Positions 1 through 8,216 of a stretch of 20,139 bases of DNA are shown here, piece after piece (position 1 is the stretch's first letter; every line of letters starts with the position of its first letter). Below the pieces are notes generated by a model, which worked only from the letters and a program-made list of their open reading frames with translations, was not told the DNA's origin and made no database searches. The position numbers were made by a program, and so were the translations under genes. Source of the DNA: Synergistaceae bacterium UBA5827 (GTDB lineage Bacteria; Synergistota; Synergistia; Synergistales; 79-D21); contig DJHE01000022.1 in assembly GCA_002432945.1 (NCBI GenBank), forward strand, positions 1-20,139, in the 5' to 3' direction.

Positions 1-2
1 AG

Positions 3-47
3 GCTGTCGCAGGGATGCGGGAGCAGTTCAGCAAGTTCGCCCTCTAA
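3..47 (+). CDS. grdA: Glycine reductase selenoprotein A, C-terminal end (partial)
   Basis: Only the last 14 codons and a TAA stop are visible, reading AVAGMREQFSKFAL. This resembles the C-terminus I recall for GrdA proteins, which ends in an M/IREQFGKF-like sequence. GrdA is the small selenoprotein of glycine reductase that carries the carboxymethyl-selenocysteine between proteins B and C. The position directly before grdB fits the known grdE-grdA-grdB order. The selenocysteine site of GrdA lies outside the window, so the call rests on a short tail plus context. Confidence 0.6.
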   Translation, partial: AVAGMREQFSKFAL

Positions 48-74
48 TGCGACGAGGGAAAGGAGGGAAATCGA

Positions 75-1382
75 TTGTCTTACCGAGTCGTGCATTACAT
101 CAACCAGTTCTTCGCCGGTATCGGGGGTGAGGAGAAGGCCGATTACAGGCCGGAGACACGCGAGGGAGTCGTCGGGCCAGGCTTGGCGCTCAATGCCGCA
201 ATGAAGGGTGAAGCGGAAATCGTCGGAACCGTAATCTGCGGAGACAGCTACTTTGCGGAAAACATGGCTGCCGCTTCAGCTGAAATCCTGGCCATGATCA
301 AGAAGTTCAATCCTGATGCCGTCATCGCAGGGCCAGCCTTCAACGCAGGCCGCTACGGTACGGCCAGCGGTGCCGTCCTGGAAATCGTGGCGAAGGAACT
401 TTCCATTCCCGTCGTCGGAGGCATGTATCCTGAAAACCCCGGTGTGGAACTTTTCAGGAAGAGCGCCTACATCGCAAAAACTTCCGACAGCGCCAGGGGA
501 ATGGGGCCCGCGGTACAGGGGATGGCTGTCCTTCTCCTTAAACAGCTAAAAGGAGAAAAGATCGGAACACCGGAAGAAGAGGGATACATAGAGCGCGGAT
601 TGAGGATAAACGTGTTCCTCGACAAGGTCGGTGGAGAACGCGCCGCGGAAATGCTTGCAAAGAAACTTCGTGGAGAACCCTACAAGACGGAGTACCCGAT
701 GCCCGTTTTTGACCGGGTTGCTCCGAATCCCCCCATTCGCGACATGAAAAACGCCGTTATCGCGCTCGTGACCTCAGGTGGCATCGTCCCCAAGGGAAAT
801 CCCGACCATATCGAAGCTTCAAGCGCATCTCACTATGGTGAATACAGCCTGGCGGGCGTCCTGACCGCTGACGAGGCCCATTATGAAACTGCCCACGGAG
901 GGTATGACCCCACTTATGCCAACAAGATCCCGAACCGGGTCCTGCCTGTGGACGTCATGCGCCTGCTGGAGAAGGAAGGCGTTTTCAAGAAGTTCCACGA
1001 GACCTTCTACACGACGGTTGGAAACGGGACTTCCGTGTCCAACGCGAAAAAGTTTGGTACTGAGATCGTCGGGAAATTGAAACGTGACGGGGTCGATGCC
1101 GTCATCGTCACCTCCACCTGAGGAACCTGCACGCGTTGCGGTGCAACGCTTGTAAAGGAAATCGAAAGGGGAGGCCTGCCGGTGGTCCATGTTTGCACGA
1201 TCGTCCCGATCTCTTTGACGGTCGGGGCAAACCGGATCGTTCCAGCCGTAGCGATCCCCCACCCCCTGGGAGATCCTTCCCGCACCCCTGAAGAGGAAGT
1301 GCAGATCCGCCGGAAACTCGTCCTCAAGGCACTCAAGGCCCTGGGTACCGAAGTCCACGAACAGACGGTTTTTGCTGACTGA
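75..1382 (+). CDS. grdB: Glycine reductase selenoprotein B subunit, read through UGA (Sec349)
   Basis: GrdB is the substrate-binding selenoprotein subunit of protein B, which reductively deaminates glycine and passes the carbon unit to GrdA. The reading frame opens at TTG 75 with AGGAGG at 61-66. It runs to an in-frame TGA at 1119-1121 and continues in the same frame to TGA 1380-1382, giving 435 aa, the usual length for the family. The UGA sits in the family active-site motif TST-U-GTCTRCG, so residue 349 is selenocysteine, paired with Cys352 (UxxC). Family blocks seen are HYINQFFAGIGGEEKAD at the N-terminus, AGPAFNAGRYG, GMYPENPGVE, SGGIVPKGNPD and, after the UGA, PISLTVGANRIVPA. A SECIS-like hairpin follows the UGA. 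The N-terminus and position after grdA favour the glycine-specific GrdB. The sarcosine (GrdF) and betaine (GrdI) paralogues are close and not fully excluded. Confidence 0.93.
1119..1154 (+). promoter_or_regulatory. Selenocysteine UGA codon and bacterial SECIS-like hairpin
   Basis: Directly after the in-frame UGA is a perfect 7-bp stem, GCGTTGC (1133-1139) with GCAACGC (1143-1149), closed by the loop GGT. A 1x1 mismatch and four outer pairs (1128-1131 with 1151-1154, one G-U) extend it. Counting U of UGA as 1, the loop G and U fall at 23 and 24. This is the position I recall for the essential GU of the E. coli fdhF SECIS that binds SelB. The stem also encodes the conserved CTRCGAT residues. 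Confidence 0.85.
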
Positions 1383-1394
1383 AGATCGAATCGG

Positions 1395-1427
1395 AGGCCC
1401 AGCGGGCTAAACTCGCTGGGCCTTTTT
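1395..1427 (+). terminator. Rho-independent terminator or attenuator between grdB and grdC
   Basis: A 10-bp stem (AGGCCCAGCG at 1395-1404 with CGCTGGGCCT at 1414-1423) has a 9-nt loop and is followed by a T5 run (1423-1427). It ends three bases before the AAGGAGG of grdC, leaving no room for a promoter. It probably acts as a partial terminator or processing/stability element inside the grd operon, lowering grdC-grdD relative to grdA-grdB. Confidence 0.8.
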
Positions 1428-1447
1428 CCAAGGAGGATTCCGAATAG

Positions 1448-2980
1448 ATGAAAGTTGCGGTCAAAGGCTACGCCTACTGCCTGAACCACACTCCCGAAAT
1501 CGCGCTCCTTTACGGGAACACCCCCTACGTAGAGCGGAAAACAAGGGGAACTTCAGAATTTCTTGAAACCCTTCCAACCCACCTGCAATCCTATGAAAAA
1601 GCTGCGGCCTATGGGCCGAACCTGGCCTATATTGGGGCGATGTCGCTGGACGAGCTTGAAGGCTATCCTCAGCCGTGGTTGGAGAATCCGGTTTCCGGAG
1701 CTACCCGCTTCGGCCGGTTTGGGGAAATCATGCCGGAAGACGAGTTCCTCGGACTGATGGACATCAGCGACGTTTTCGACATTGTCTGGCTCGAAGCCGA
1801 TTTTTCCGCGGGAGTGGCAGGAAAACTGAAGGTAAACCCGGTCATGAACGAAACATTGCTCGGGCGGCTGGAAAAGGGACACCCAATTGAGGAAATCGAG
1901 AAGGAAGTCAGCGAAAAGGATGCCCTTCCACTTTATTTCGGGGGGAAAATGGTCGGTTGTTCCAGGAAGGGACACGAGGTGGACGAGTGCCTCGAGGCTT
2001 ACGTACTCCTCGAGAACGTGGCCTGCAAGGCGGGCGGGGTCCTGGCCCTGCTGCACCTAATGCGCAACTCCGGGCTAAGGCCGGAGGAAGTAGACTTTGT
2101 CATCGAGTGCTCGGAGGAAGCTGCCGGAGACATGAACCAGCGCGGAGGAGGCAACTTCGCCAAGGCCGTAGCAGAAATTGCGGGTTGCGTGAACGCGAGC
2201 GGCTGTGACGTCAGGGGCTTTTGTGCGGGCCCCGTGAACGCGGTCATCGCTGCCGCAAGCCAGGTCGCGGCCGGGGCCAGGAAAAACTGTGTCGTCCTTG
2301 CCGGAGGAGCGATACCGAAACTTTTCATGAACAGCCGGGATCATATCAAGAAGGGGTTCCCAGCGATGGAGGACTGTCTTGGGAATTTTGCCCTGTTCCT
2401 CACTCCGGACGACGGGACGGCTCCGGTGATTCGCCTCGATGCACTGGGGAAGCATACGGTGGGAGCGGGATCCTCCCCGCAGGCCATCACAAGTGCCCTT
2501 GTCTGGGAACCGCTGCAGAAGTTGGGCCTGGGTTTCAATGATGTCGACAAGTATGCGGCCGAACTGCAGAACCCCGAAATCACTCTTCCTGCAGGGGCAG
2601 GAGATGTCCCGACAGCGAACTTCAAGATGATCGCAGCCCTTGCTGTTATGAAGGGGCAACTCGAAAAAGTTCGTATTCCCGACTTCGTCAAGGAAAAAGG
2701 GATACCCGGGTTTGTCCACACCCAAGGGCACATTCCCTCGGGTGTCCCTTTTATCGGGCATGCCTGCGAGTGGATCAAGTCCAAGACCATCAGGAGAGCG
2801 CTTGTAATTGGTAAAGGAAGCCTGTTCCTGGCCCGGATGACCAACCTCGCAGACGGGGCTTCCTTCTTTATCGAACCTCCTGAGGAAGAAAAGACTGCCC
2901 AGGCGGTTTCCCGGGAAGACATCAAGCGCCTCCTGCTGGAAGCCTTGACAGAGGTTGCCGCGTCCCTTAAGGCAGAGTAG
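1448..2980 (+). CDS. grdC: Glycine/sarcosine/betaine reductase complex protein C, beta subunit
   Basis: GrdC forms protein C with GrdD. Protein C takes the carboxymethyl group from GrdA and releases acetyl phosphate for ATP synthesis. The 510-aa length and the N-terminal pattern (KGYAYCLNHTPE, then an ERKTRGTSEFLETLPTHLQSY block) match the family. The family is related to ketoacyl-ACP synthase III/thiolases. The segment GFCAGPVNAVIAAASQVAAG resembles the nucleophile region of KAS III, which would make Cys259 the likely active-site thiol (inference). The ATG start has AAGGAGG at 1430-1436. The gene is separated from grdB by a terminator-like hairpin and from grdD by 11 nt. It serves all three reductases, so it says nothing about substrate. 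Confidence 0.93.
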   Translation: MKVAVKGYAYCLNHTPEIALLYGNTPYVERKTRGTSEFLETLPTHLQSYEKAAAYGPNLAYIGAMSLDELEGYPQPWLENPVSGATRFGRFGEIMPEDEFLGLMDISDVFDIVWLEADFSAGVAGKLKVNPVMNETLLGRLEKGHPIEEIEKEVSEKDALPLYFGGKMVGCSRKGHEVDECLEAYVLLENVACKAGGVLALLHLMRNSGLRPEEVDFVIECSEEAAGDMNQRGGGNFAKAVAEIAGCVNASGCDVRGFCAGPVNAVIAAASQVAAGARKNCVVLAGGAIPKLFMNSRDHIKKGFPAMEDCLGNFALFLTPDDGTAPVIRLDALGKHTVGAGSSPQAITSALVWEPLQKLGLGFNDVDKYAAELQNPEITLPAGAGDVPTANFKMIAALAVMKGQLEKVRIPDFVKEKGIPGFVHTQGHIPSGVPFIGHACEWIKSKTIRRALVIGKGSLFLARMTNLADGASFFIEPPEEEKTAQAVSREDIKRLLLEALTEVAASLKAE

Positions 2981-2991
2981 GGGGGATCCCC

Positions 2992-4149
2992 TTGACGGAC
3001 CTGGCGAATACGATTGGCGAACTCCTTTCGGAGATCGTCGAAACTGCAAAGACGGGCGGACCCCGGAGGCGAATTGGGCTGATGGCCCGCGGCAGCGAAC
3101 TGGGACCGTTGGAGATGGCTGAAGGGGCCCGGCTTGCCCAGCTGGGTAACCCCGGTCTTTCCGTGGTCATGATTGGCCCAAGGACACCGGGCTACGAGGA
3201 AATCGAATGGATCGAAACCGGTGAAACGGACTGCGAGGCCCGAATCGCGGAAGCCATGGAAAAAGCTTTGGAAGAGAAACGAATTGATGGGGCGGTTGCC
3301 CTTCATTACCCCTTTCCGATGGGCGTTACGACAATCGGGCGTGTTATGACCCCAGGCCGTGGACGGGACATGATGATCGCATCGACCACGGGTTCCAGTG
3401 CCACCCTGCGAGTCGAGGCGATGCTCAAGAACGCGATTTATGGTATCGCAGTAGGTAAAGCCCTTGGAAAGGCGGAACCGCGTGTCGGAATTCTCAACAT
3501 CGAAGGGGCACAGACGGTTTTCAGGGCGTTGACACAATTGAAGGAAGCCGGCTATGCGGTTACCTACGGAGAAAGTGTCCGAAAGGATGGAGGCGCAATC
3601 CTGCGGGGAAATGACCTCCTTGCCGGTGCAGTTGATGTATGTGTTGCCGACACACTTACAGGGAATGTTCTCATGAAGCTTTTCTCTTCCTTCACCACAG
3701 GGGGGAGCTATGAGTCACTCGGGTGGGGTTACGGGCCCTCTGTTGGCGAAGGGTGGCCCCATGTCATCTCCATCATTTCCCGGGCGTCAGGCGCCCCAGT
3801 GATTGCCAATGCACTTGCCTTCACGGCAGTCGTTTCAGCCGCGAACCTTCCCGGTATCGTCGAAAGCGAAATGGAAAAGGCTCGGGCGGCAGGACTTGAG
3901 GCCATCCTGGAGGGAGTGCGGCCTAAACCTTCCTTGGCAGCTGCAGAAGTGAAATCTCCTCCTGCCGAACCTACGGACGAGGAGATCCACGGAATCGATG
4001 TCCTAAGCATCGAAGAAGCGGTAAAGGAACTATGGAAGGCCGGCATTTATGCGGAATCGGCCATGGGGTGCACGGGTCCGGTCGTAAAGCTTGCCTCCCG
4101 CAACCTCGAAAAGGCAGAGCTTTTCTTGAAGCAGGGCGGATATCTTTGA
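2992..4149 (+). CDS. grdD: Glycine/sarcosine/betaine reductase complex protein C, alpha subunit
   Basis: GrdD is the PlsX-like subunit of protein C that forms acetyl phosphate. The protein is 385 aa. A C-terminal motif SAMGCTGPVVK places a cysteine at residue 360, equivalent to Cys359 of Eubacterium acidaminophilum GrdD, the published acetyl-thioester residue, so the enzyme looks intact. Glycine-rich segments typical of the PlsX fold (GLMARGSELGP near the N-terminus, then GSYESLGWGYGPSVGEG) are present. I took TTG 2992 as the start. It lies 11 nt after the grdC stop, with a G-rich ribosome-binding site at 2981-2985, and no better ATG precedes the conserved region. This is the last gene of the grd operon, followed by a hairpin. 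Confidence 0.92.
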   Translation: MTDLANTIGELLSEIVETAKTGGPRRRIGLMARGSELGPLEMAEGARLAQLGNPGLSVVMIGPRTPGYEEIEWIETGETDCEARIAEAMEKALEEKRIDGAVALHYPFPMGVTTIGRVMTPGRGRDMMIASTTGSSATLRVEAMLKNAIYGIAVGKALGKAEPRVGILNIEGAQTVFRALTQLKEAGYAVTYGESVRKDGGAILRGNDLLAGAVDVCVADTLTGNVLMKLFSSFTTGGSYESLGWGYGPSVGEGWPHVISIISRASGAPVIANALAFTAVVSAANLPGIVESEMEKARAAGLEAILEGVRPKPSLAAAEVKSPPAEPTDEEIHGIDVLSIEEAVKELWKAGIYAESAMGCTGPVVKLASRNLEKAELFLKQGGYL

Positions 4150-4154
4150 TGCAA

Positions 4155-4197
4155 GGGCGCCTCAAGGTGAAAAAGCGATTCTCGCCGAGAGGCGTCC
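4155..4197 (+). terminator. Strong hairpin after grdD, no clear T-run
   Basis: GGGCGCCTC (4155-4163) pairs with GAGGCGTCC (4189-4197) over 9 bp with one G-U. Inside, GGTGA (4166-4170) pairs with TCGCC (4182-4186). It starts a few bases after the grdD stop. The following bases are ATGTTATAAT rather than a U-tract, so it is either an imperfect terminator or a 3'-end stabilising structure of the grd mRNA. Confidence 0.45.
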
Positions 4198-4201
4198 ATG
4201 T

Positions 4202-4207
4202 TATAAT
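4202..4207 (+). promoter_or_regulatory. Candidate -10 box (TATAAT) for the symporter gene
   Basis: A perfect TATAAT lies in an A+T-rich island (about 4198-4245) inside the 200-bp gap between grdD and the symporter gene. No good -35 box lies 17 bp upstream, where the bases read TTCTCG and overlap the grdD 3' hairpin. If used, it would give a leader of about 135 nt. I find no riboswitch consensus in that leader. Confidence 0.35.
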
Positions 4208-4349
4208 AATGAAAATATTAAATATACGGTATTCTAAAAGAAGAGGGGGTGTTTAGAAGCCTGCATTCCGGGCGCGATAGGAGAGGTCGTTTTTTCTTGG
4301 CGCACCGTCAAACAGGTCAAATTCGTTACAAGGAGGAGGATTTGAGGTC

Positions 4350-5741
4350 ATGGAAGGAATAATGAAGCTCAACGGCGTAATCAATGGTATCGTATGGGGT
4401 CCCTGGATGCTCACCCTGCTGGTGGGAACCGGTGTTTACCTTTCGCTTATCCTGGGCCTGCCGCAGCTCCGGTATTTTATGCTTATGTTCAAGGAAGTTT
4501 TCGGAAACCTGGGCAAGAAAAAGGAAGGAGAAGGGACAATTTCTTCCTTCGCTGCCCTTTCGACTGCACTGGCTTCCACCGTGGGCACGGGTAACATTGC
4601 GGGCGTGGCCACTGCCCTGCACCTGGGCGGCCCCGGTGCCCTTTTCTGGATGATGGTTTCCGCTGTTTTCGGCATGACCACGAAGATGTGCGAGGTTGCC
4701 TTGGCTGTCCACTTCAGGGAGAAGGACCCGACCGGAAACTGGCGCGGCGGGACGATGTACATCCTTGAAAAGGGCGTTGGTCAGAAATGGCTGGCATGGC
4801 TGTTTGCCCTGTTCGCATTTTTAGCCTCCTTTGGAATCGGATGTGCCGTCCAGGCCAACTCCACTGCTGAAGGCTTCAATCTCGGATTCGGCATTCCCCA
4901 TATGTACACGGGTATCATCGTCGCTGTCCTGACGGGTCTAGTCATCGTCGGAGGCCTGAAGAGGATTTCCGACGTCACTACGTACCTTGTGCCCTTCATG
5001 GCCATCTTCTACATCGTGGGTGCCGTCATCGTTGTCGGTACCCATGCGAGCGCGATCCCCGTCGCGATTGGCAATGCCGTGAAGTACGCATTCTCCGACC
5101 CTATGGCCCTTCCTGGAGCAATCGCAGGCTGGTCCGTCAAGATCGCTTTGACCAAGGGTATCGCACGCGGTGTCTTCTCCAACGAAGCCGGTCTCGGGTC
5201 TGCCCCGATGGTTCATGCCACGGCCGTTGTCGACCACCCGATGCGGCAGGGAATGTACGGCCTGTTCGAGGTCTTTACTGATACGATCGTCATTTGCTCG
5301 CTGACTGCCCTGGCTATCCTTACAAGCGGAGTTCTCACCGGGCAACCCGAACTGACCGGTGCCAAGCTTTCCCTGTCGGCCTTCCAGAGCGTTCTGGGTG
5401 CGACGGGCACGATGATTCTTTCCGTTGGCCTGGCTCTCTTCGCTTTTTCAACGATCCTGGGCTGGTACTGGTACAGCGAAACGGCTGGGGTATATGTGTT
5501 CGGCATCAAGTCTATCCCAGTCATCAAGATACTCTGGATCCTTTTCGTTGTTCTCGGGGCATCCGGCGAAGCTCTCGGCGGCGGTGCGGCCTTCCTCACC
5601 AACCTCTGGGACCTTGCTGACACCCTGAACGGGCTGATGGCGATTCCGAACCTGATCGCGCTGCTGCTTCTCTCCGGCACACTTCGGAAGCTCGTCAAGG
5701 ATTTCGACGAGAAGCGCCGTACAGGAATGCTGAAAATATAG
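4350..5741 (+). CDS. Sodium:alanine/glycine symporter (AGCS family)
   Basis: This is an integral membrane transporter of the AGCS (AlsT/DagA) family, which brings in alanine or glycine with Na+ or H+. The 463 residues contain about ten or eleven hydrophobic segments. The family signature TISSFAALSTALASTVGTGN continues into IAGVATALHLGGPGALFWMM at about residues 65-105. Other conserved blocks are WRGGTMYILEKG, FSNEAGLGSAPMVHA and STILGWYWYSE. The ATG start has AAGGAGGAGG at 4330-4339. Its position between the glycine reductase operon and an alanine racemase suggests uptake of glycine and/or alanine for fermentation. The exact substrate cannot be read from sequence. A terminator-like hairpin follows the gene. 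Confidence 0.93.
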   Translation: MEGIMKLNGVINGIVWGPWMLTLLVGTGVYLSLILGLPQLRYFMLMFKEVFGNLGKKKEGEGTISSFAALSTALASTVGTGNIAGVATALHLGGPGALFWMMVSAVFGMTTKMCEVALAVHFREKDPTGNWRGGTMYILEKGVGQKWLAWLFALFAFLASFGIGCAVQANSTAEGFNLGFGIPHMYTGIIVAVLTGLVIVGGLKRISDVTTYLVPFMAIFYIVGAVIVVGTHASAIPVAIGNAVKYAFSDPMALPGAIAGWSVKIALTKGIARGVFSNEAGLGSAPMVHATAVVDHPMRQGMYGLFEVFTDTIVICSLTALAILTSGVLTGQPELTGAKLSLSAFQSVLGATGTMILSVGLALFAFSTILGWYWYSETAGVYVFGIKSIPVIKILWILFVVLGASGEALGGGAAFLTNLWDLADTLNGLMAIPNLIALLLLSGTLRKLVKDFDEKRRTGMLKI

Positions 5742-5774
5742 CAATACTTGAAACTAAGGGTCGTTCCGGCCCTG

Positions 5775-5805
5775 GCGGGGCAGGGCTTTCCCCCTGCCCC
5801 GCTTT
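5775..5805 (+). terminator. Terminator-like hairpin between symporter and alr
   Basis: An 11-bp G+C-rich stem (GCGGGGCAGGG at 5775-5785 with CCCTGCCCCGC at 5792-5802) has a 6-nt loop and is followed by only TTTC. It ends seven bases before the GAGGAGG of alr, so it cannot be followed by a separate alr promoter. It is probably a weak or leaky terminator, or an mRNA stabiliser. Confidence 0.7.
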
Positions 5806-5827
5806 CCTCATGAGGAGGCGAAAGCCC

Positions 5828-6943
5828 TTGCAATTCCGTCCGACACGCATGGAAGTCTCCCTGGAAAACCTGAAATCTAATTTTCGTGCAGTAAAGGAAT
5901 GGGTAGGACCGAGAGTCCAGCCGATCGCGGTCGTTAAGGCAAACGGTTACGGCACGGGAATGTTACCAGCGGCCGCTGCGTTCCGTGAGGCTGGGGCACA
6001 GCGTTTCGCCGTTGCTATTCCGGAAGAAGCGATCGAACTTCGCGAGAATGGTTTTCAAGAGCCTGTGCTCGTGCTGGGGGCATCGACTACGTGCTCTGCT
6101 TACGAGATGGTCAGGCTCGATATCAGTGCAGCATGCACGGACCTGGGGTTTGCACGAGCCATGAGCGAAGCGGCTGTAAGACAGGGAAAACCTGCCAGGA
6201 TCCACCTCAAGATCGATACAGGCATGGGAAGGATCGGCTTCCTGCCTGAAAATCTCTCCCTGGCCCTGAACGAAATTCTTGCGATGCCAGGGCTGGAGAT
6301 AGAGGGCGTTTTCACTCACTTTGCGACTGCTGATGAACTTAACCTGGACTATACGCGGTGGCAGTTCCGCCGCTTGGGTGATGCCCTCGAGCTGTTGCGT
6401 TCCCGGAATGTGGGAGTTCGGCTCCGTCACGCCTGCAACAGCGCGGCGACACTTGCCTTGCCGGAGATGCACCTGGACGCAGTACGCCCGGGGGTCATTC
6501 TTTACGGGATGTGGCCTTCTTCTGTTGTTCGCCGGAGTGTCGAACTCAAACCAGTCTTCGAGGTTAAGACGGCGATAGCCTGCCTGAGAAACCTTCCGGC
6601 CGGGAGCGGTGTCAGCTACGGCCTTCGCTACATGACACGCGGCGAGGAAAAGATCGCTGCCTTGCCCCTGGGGTATAACGACGGATGGACCCGGCTTCTC
6701 AATTTCAAGGCCGAAGTCCTCGTCAGGGGGCGCCGGGCCCCTGTAGTCGGAAGCATTTGCATGGACCAGTGCATGGTCAATGTGACCCATATTCCGGAAG
6801 CCCAGGTAGGGGACGAAGTCGTCCTCATCGGGACACAGGGGGCTGAAGCGATTACGGTCGATGAAGTGGCGGCAAAGCTGGGCACAATCAATTACGAGAT
6901 CCCAGGCATGTTCTCCAGGAGGGTTCCGCGGGTTTATCTCTAG
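5828..6943 (+). CDS. alr: Alanine racemase
   Basis: This PLP enzyme interconverts L- and D-alanine, mainly for peptidoglycan. The product is 371 aa. Lys37 in VVKANGYGTG is the PLP-binding lysine. Tyr264 in GVSYGLRY matches the second catalytic base (Tyr265 in Geobacillus numbering). GVFTHFATAD, RPGVILYGMW and GSICMDQCMVNVT are family blocks. The start is decided by the ribosome-binding site: GAGGAGG at 5812-5818 is 9 nt before TTG 5828, giving MQFRPTRMEVSLENL, which matches the family N-terminus. The in-frame ATG at 5810 lies before the Shine-Dalgarno and is unlikely. Next to an alanine symporter, the enzyme may also let imported D-alanine enter catabolism (inference). Confidence 0.95.
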   Translation: MQFRPTRMEVSLENLKSNFRAVKEWVGPRVQPIAVVKANGYGTGMLPAAAAFREAGAQRFAVAIPEEAIELRENGFQEPVLVLGASTTCSAYEMVRLDISAACTDLGFARAMSEAAVRQGKPARIHLKIDTGMGRIGFLPENLSLALNEILAMPGLEIEGVFTHFATADELNLDYTRWQFRRLGDALELLRSRNVGVRLRHACNSAATLALPEMHLDAVRPGVILYGMWPSSVVRRSVELKPVFEVKTAIACLRNLPAGSGVSYGLRYMTRGEEKIAALPLGYNDGWTRLLNFKAEVLVRGRRAPVVGSICMDQCMVNVTHIPEAQVGDEVVLIGTQGAEAITVDEVAAKLGTINYEIPGMFSRRVPRVYL

Positions 6944-6983
6944 GGAAAAGGGATATGAAAACTTCTAAAGGAGCGTGTGGAGA

Positions 6984-8198
6984 ATGAACTTCTCGAAGCG
7001 GATAACAGGAATGCAGGCTTCGCCCATAAGGAAACTCGTTCCCTATGCAACAGATGCCAAGGCAAAGGGGAAAAAGGTTTATCACCTGAATATCGGACAG
7101 CCTGACATCGCAACACCGGCAGGTTTCTTCGAGGCAGTCAGGAATTTCAAGGAAGACGTGCTCGCCTATTCGACCTCGGCGGGCAGCAACGAACTGATCG
7201 ACGCAATCAGGAAATACTACGAAGGTTACGGGATAGAGTACGGCCGTGAACACATCATCATCACGAACGGCGGAAGCGAAGCCCTGATGTTTGCCATGAT
7301 CGCCCTTTGCGATCCCGGCGACGAAATCCTGGTCCCGGAACCGTTCTACACGAACTATAACGGGTTCGGCCAAGCCGTAAACGTCGCCATCAAGCCCATT
7401 ACGACAAAGGCTGAATGCGGTTTCCACCTTCCCCCCGTTGAAGATATCGAGAAATTACTGACGCCCGGCACGAAGGCGATCCTGATGTCCAATCCCGGCA
7501 ACCCGACAGGAGTTGTTTACACCGATGCCGAGATTGCGATGCTGTCAAGCTTGGCGAAAAAGCATGACCTTTTCATCATCGCCGACGAGGTTTATCGTGA
7601 ATTTGTCTATGATGGGCTCAAGTACACGAGTTTTGGAACGATAAAGGAGATCGAGGACAGGGTTATCCTGGTCGATTCGGTGTCAAAACGTTTCAGCGCT
7701 TGTGGCGCACGCATCGGTTGCATCTCCTGCAAGAATGTAGAGTTCATGGGGCAGGTCATGAAGCTGGCCCAGGGACGGCTTTGCGTGCCGACACTGGAAC
7801 AGGTCGGGGCCGCGGAGCTTTACAAGACGCCCATGTCCTACTTGAAAGAGGTTAACGAGGAATACACGCTTAGGCGCAATATCCTCTACAAGGCGCTCAA
7901 GGAAATGCCTGGCGTCGTCTGCGAAGAACCGAAAGGTGCTTTCTACGTCGTCGTGAAACTTCCGGTCGACAATGCCGAAAAATTTGTCATCTGGATGCTC
8001 AAGGATTTCGATGTCAACGGGGAAACGGTCATGATGGCACCGGCAGAAGGGTTCTATGCCACACCCGGACTGGGGCGCGATGAGGTTCGTTTGGCATACG
8101 TGCTGAAGGAAAAAGACCTGGCGCGGGCTATGGACATTATGAAAGCGGGGCTGGAAGCTTACCCTGGCCGCGTGGAGGCAGTATCAGTTTCAGCCTGA
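6984..8198 (+). CDS. PLP-dependent class I/II aminotransferase (aspartate aminotransferase-like)
   Basis: This is a fold-type I aminotransferase of 404 aa. Lys235 in DSVSKRFSACGARIG is the PLP lysine. Other hallmarks are HLNIGQPDIATP near the N-terminus, TNGGSEALMFAM, SNPGNPTGVVY and ADEVYREFVYDG. The ATG at 6984 is chosen because AAAGGAG (6967-6973) lies 10 nt upstream; the in-frame GTG at 6975 is too close to that site. Substrate cannot be assigned; aspartate, alanine and aromatic enzymes all share these motifs. Placed after the symporter and alr, it may transaminate alanine or another amino acid to feed oxidative Stickland-type reactions (inference). A very strong terminator follows. Confidence 0.85.
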   Translation: MNFSKRITGMQASPIRKLVPYATDAKAKGKKVYHLNIGQPDIATPAGFFEAVRNFKEDVLAYSTSAGSNELIDAIRKYYEGYGIEYGREHIIITNGGSEALMFAMIALCDPGDEILVPEPFYTNYNGFGQAVNVAIKPITTKAECGFHLPPVEDIEKLLTPGTKAILMSNPGNPTGVVYTDAEIAMLSSLAKKHDLFIIADEVYREFVYDGLKYTSFGTIKEIEDRVILVDSVSKRFSACGARIGCISCKNVEFMGQVMKLAQGRLCVPTLEQVGAAELYKTPMSYLKEVNEEYTLRRNILYKALKEMPGVVCEEPKGAFYVVVKLPVDNAEKFVIWMLKDFDVNGETVMMAPAEGFYATPGLGRDEVRLAYVLKEKDLARAMDIMKAGLEAYPGRVEAVSVSA

Positions 8199-8216
8199 CA
8201 AAGGCCTAAAAAAGGG

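Noticed and set aside
1119..1382. grdB read as a pseudogene or as two separate genes because of the internal TGA
   Set aside because: The frame is kept across the TGA, the TGA falls exactly in the known Sec motif and a SECIS-like hairpin follows.
2075..3537. Long minus-strand open frames (2075-3049 and 2341-3537) opposite grdC and grdD
   Set aside because: They are antisense to well-conserved genes, have no ribosome-binding site or recognisable domains, and are typical of G+C-rich codon periodicity.
4209..4256. 15-residue peptide frame (MKILNIRYSKRRGGV) in the gap before the symporter
   Set aside because: It begins two bases after the candidate -10 box, so it would not be on that transcript, and it has no Shine-Dalgarno site.
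4150..4349. Glycine riboswitch before the AGCS symporter
   Set aside because: A GGAGAG string occurs near 4280, but the other conserved aptamer segments are not present, nor is a tandem second copy.
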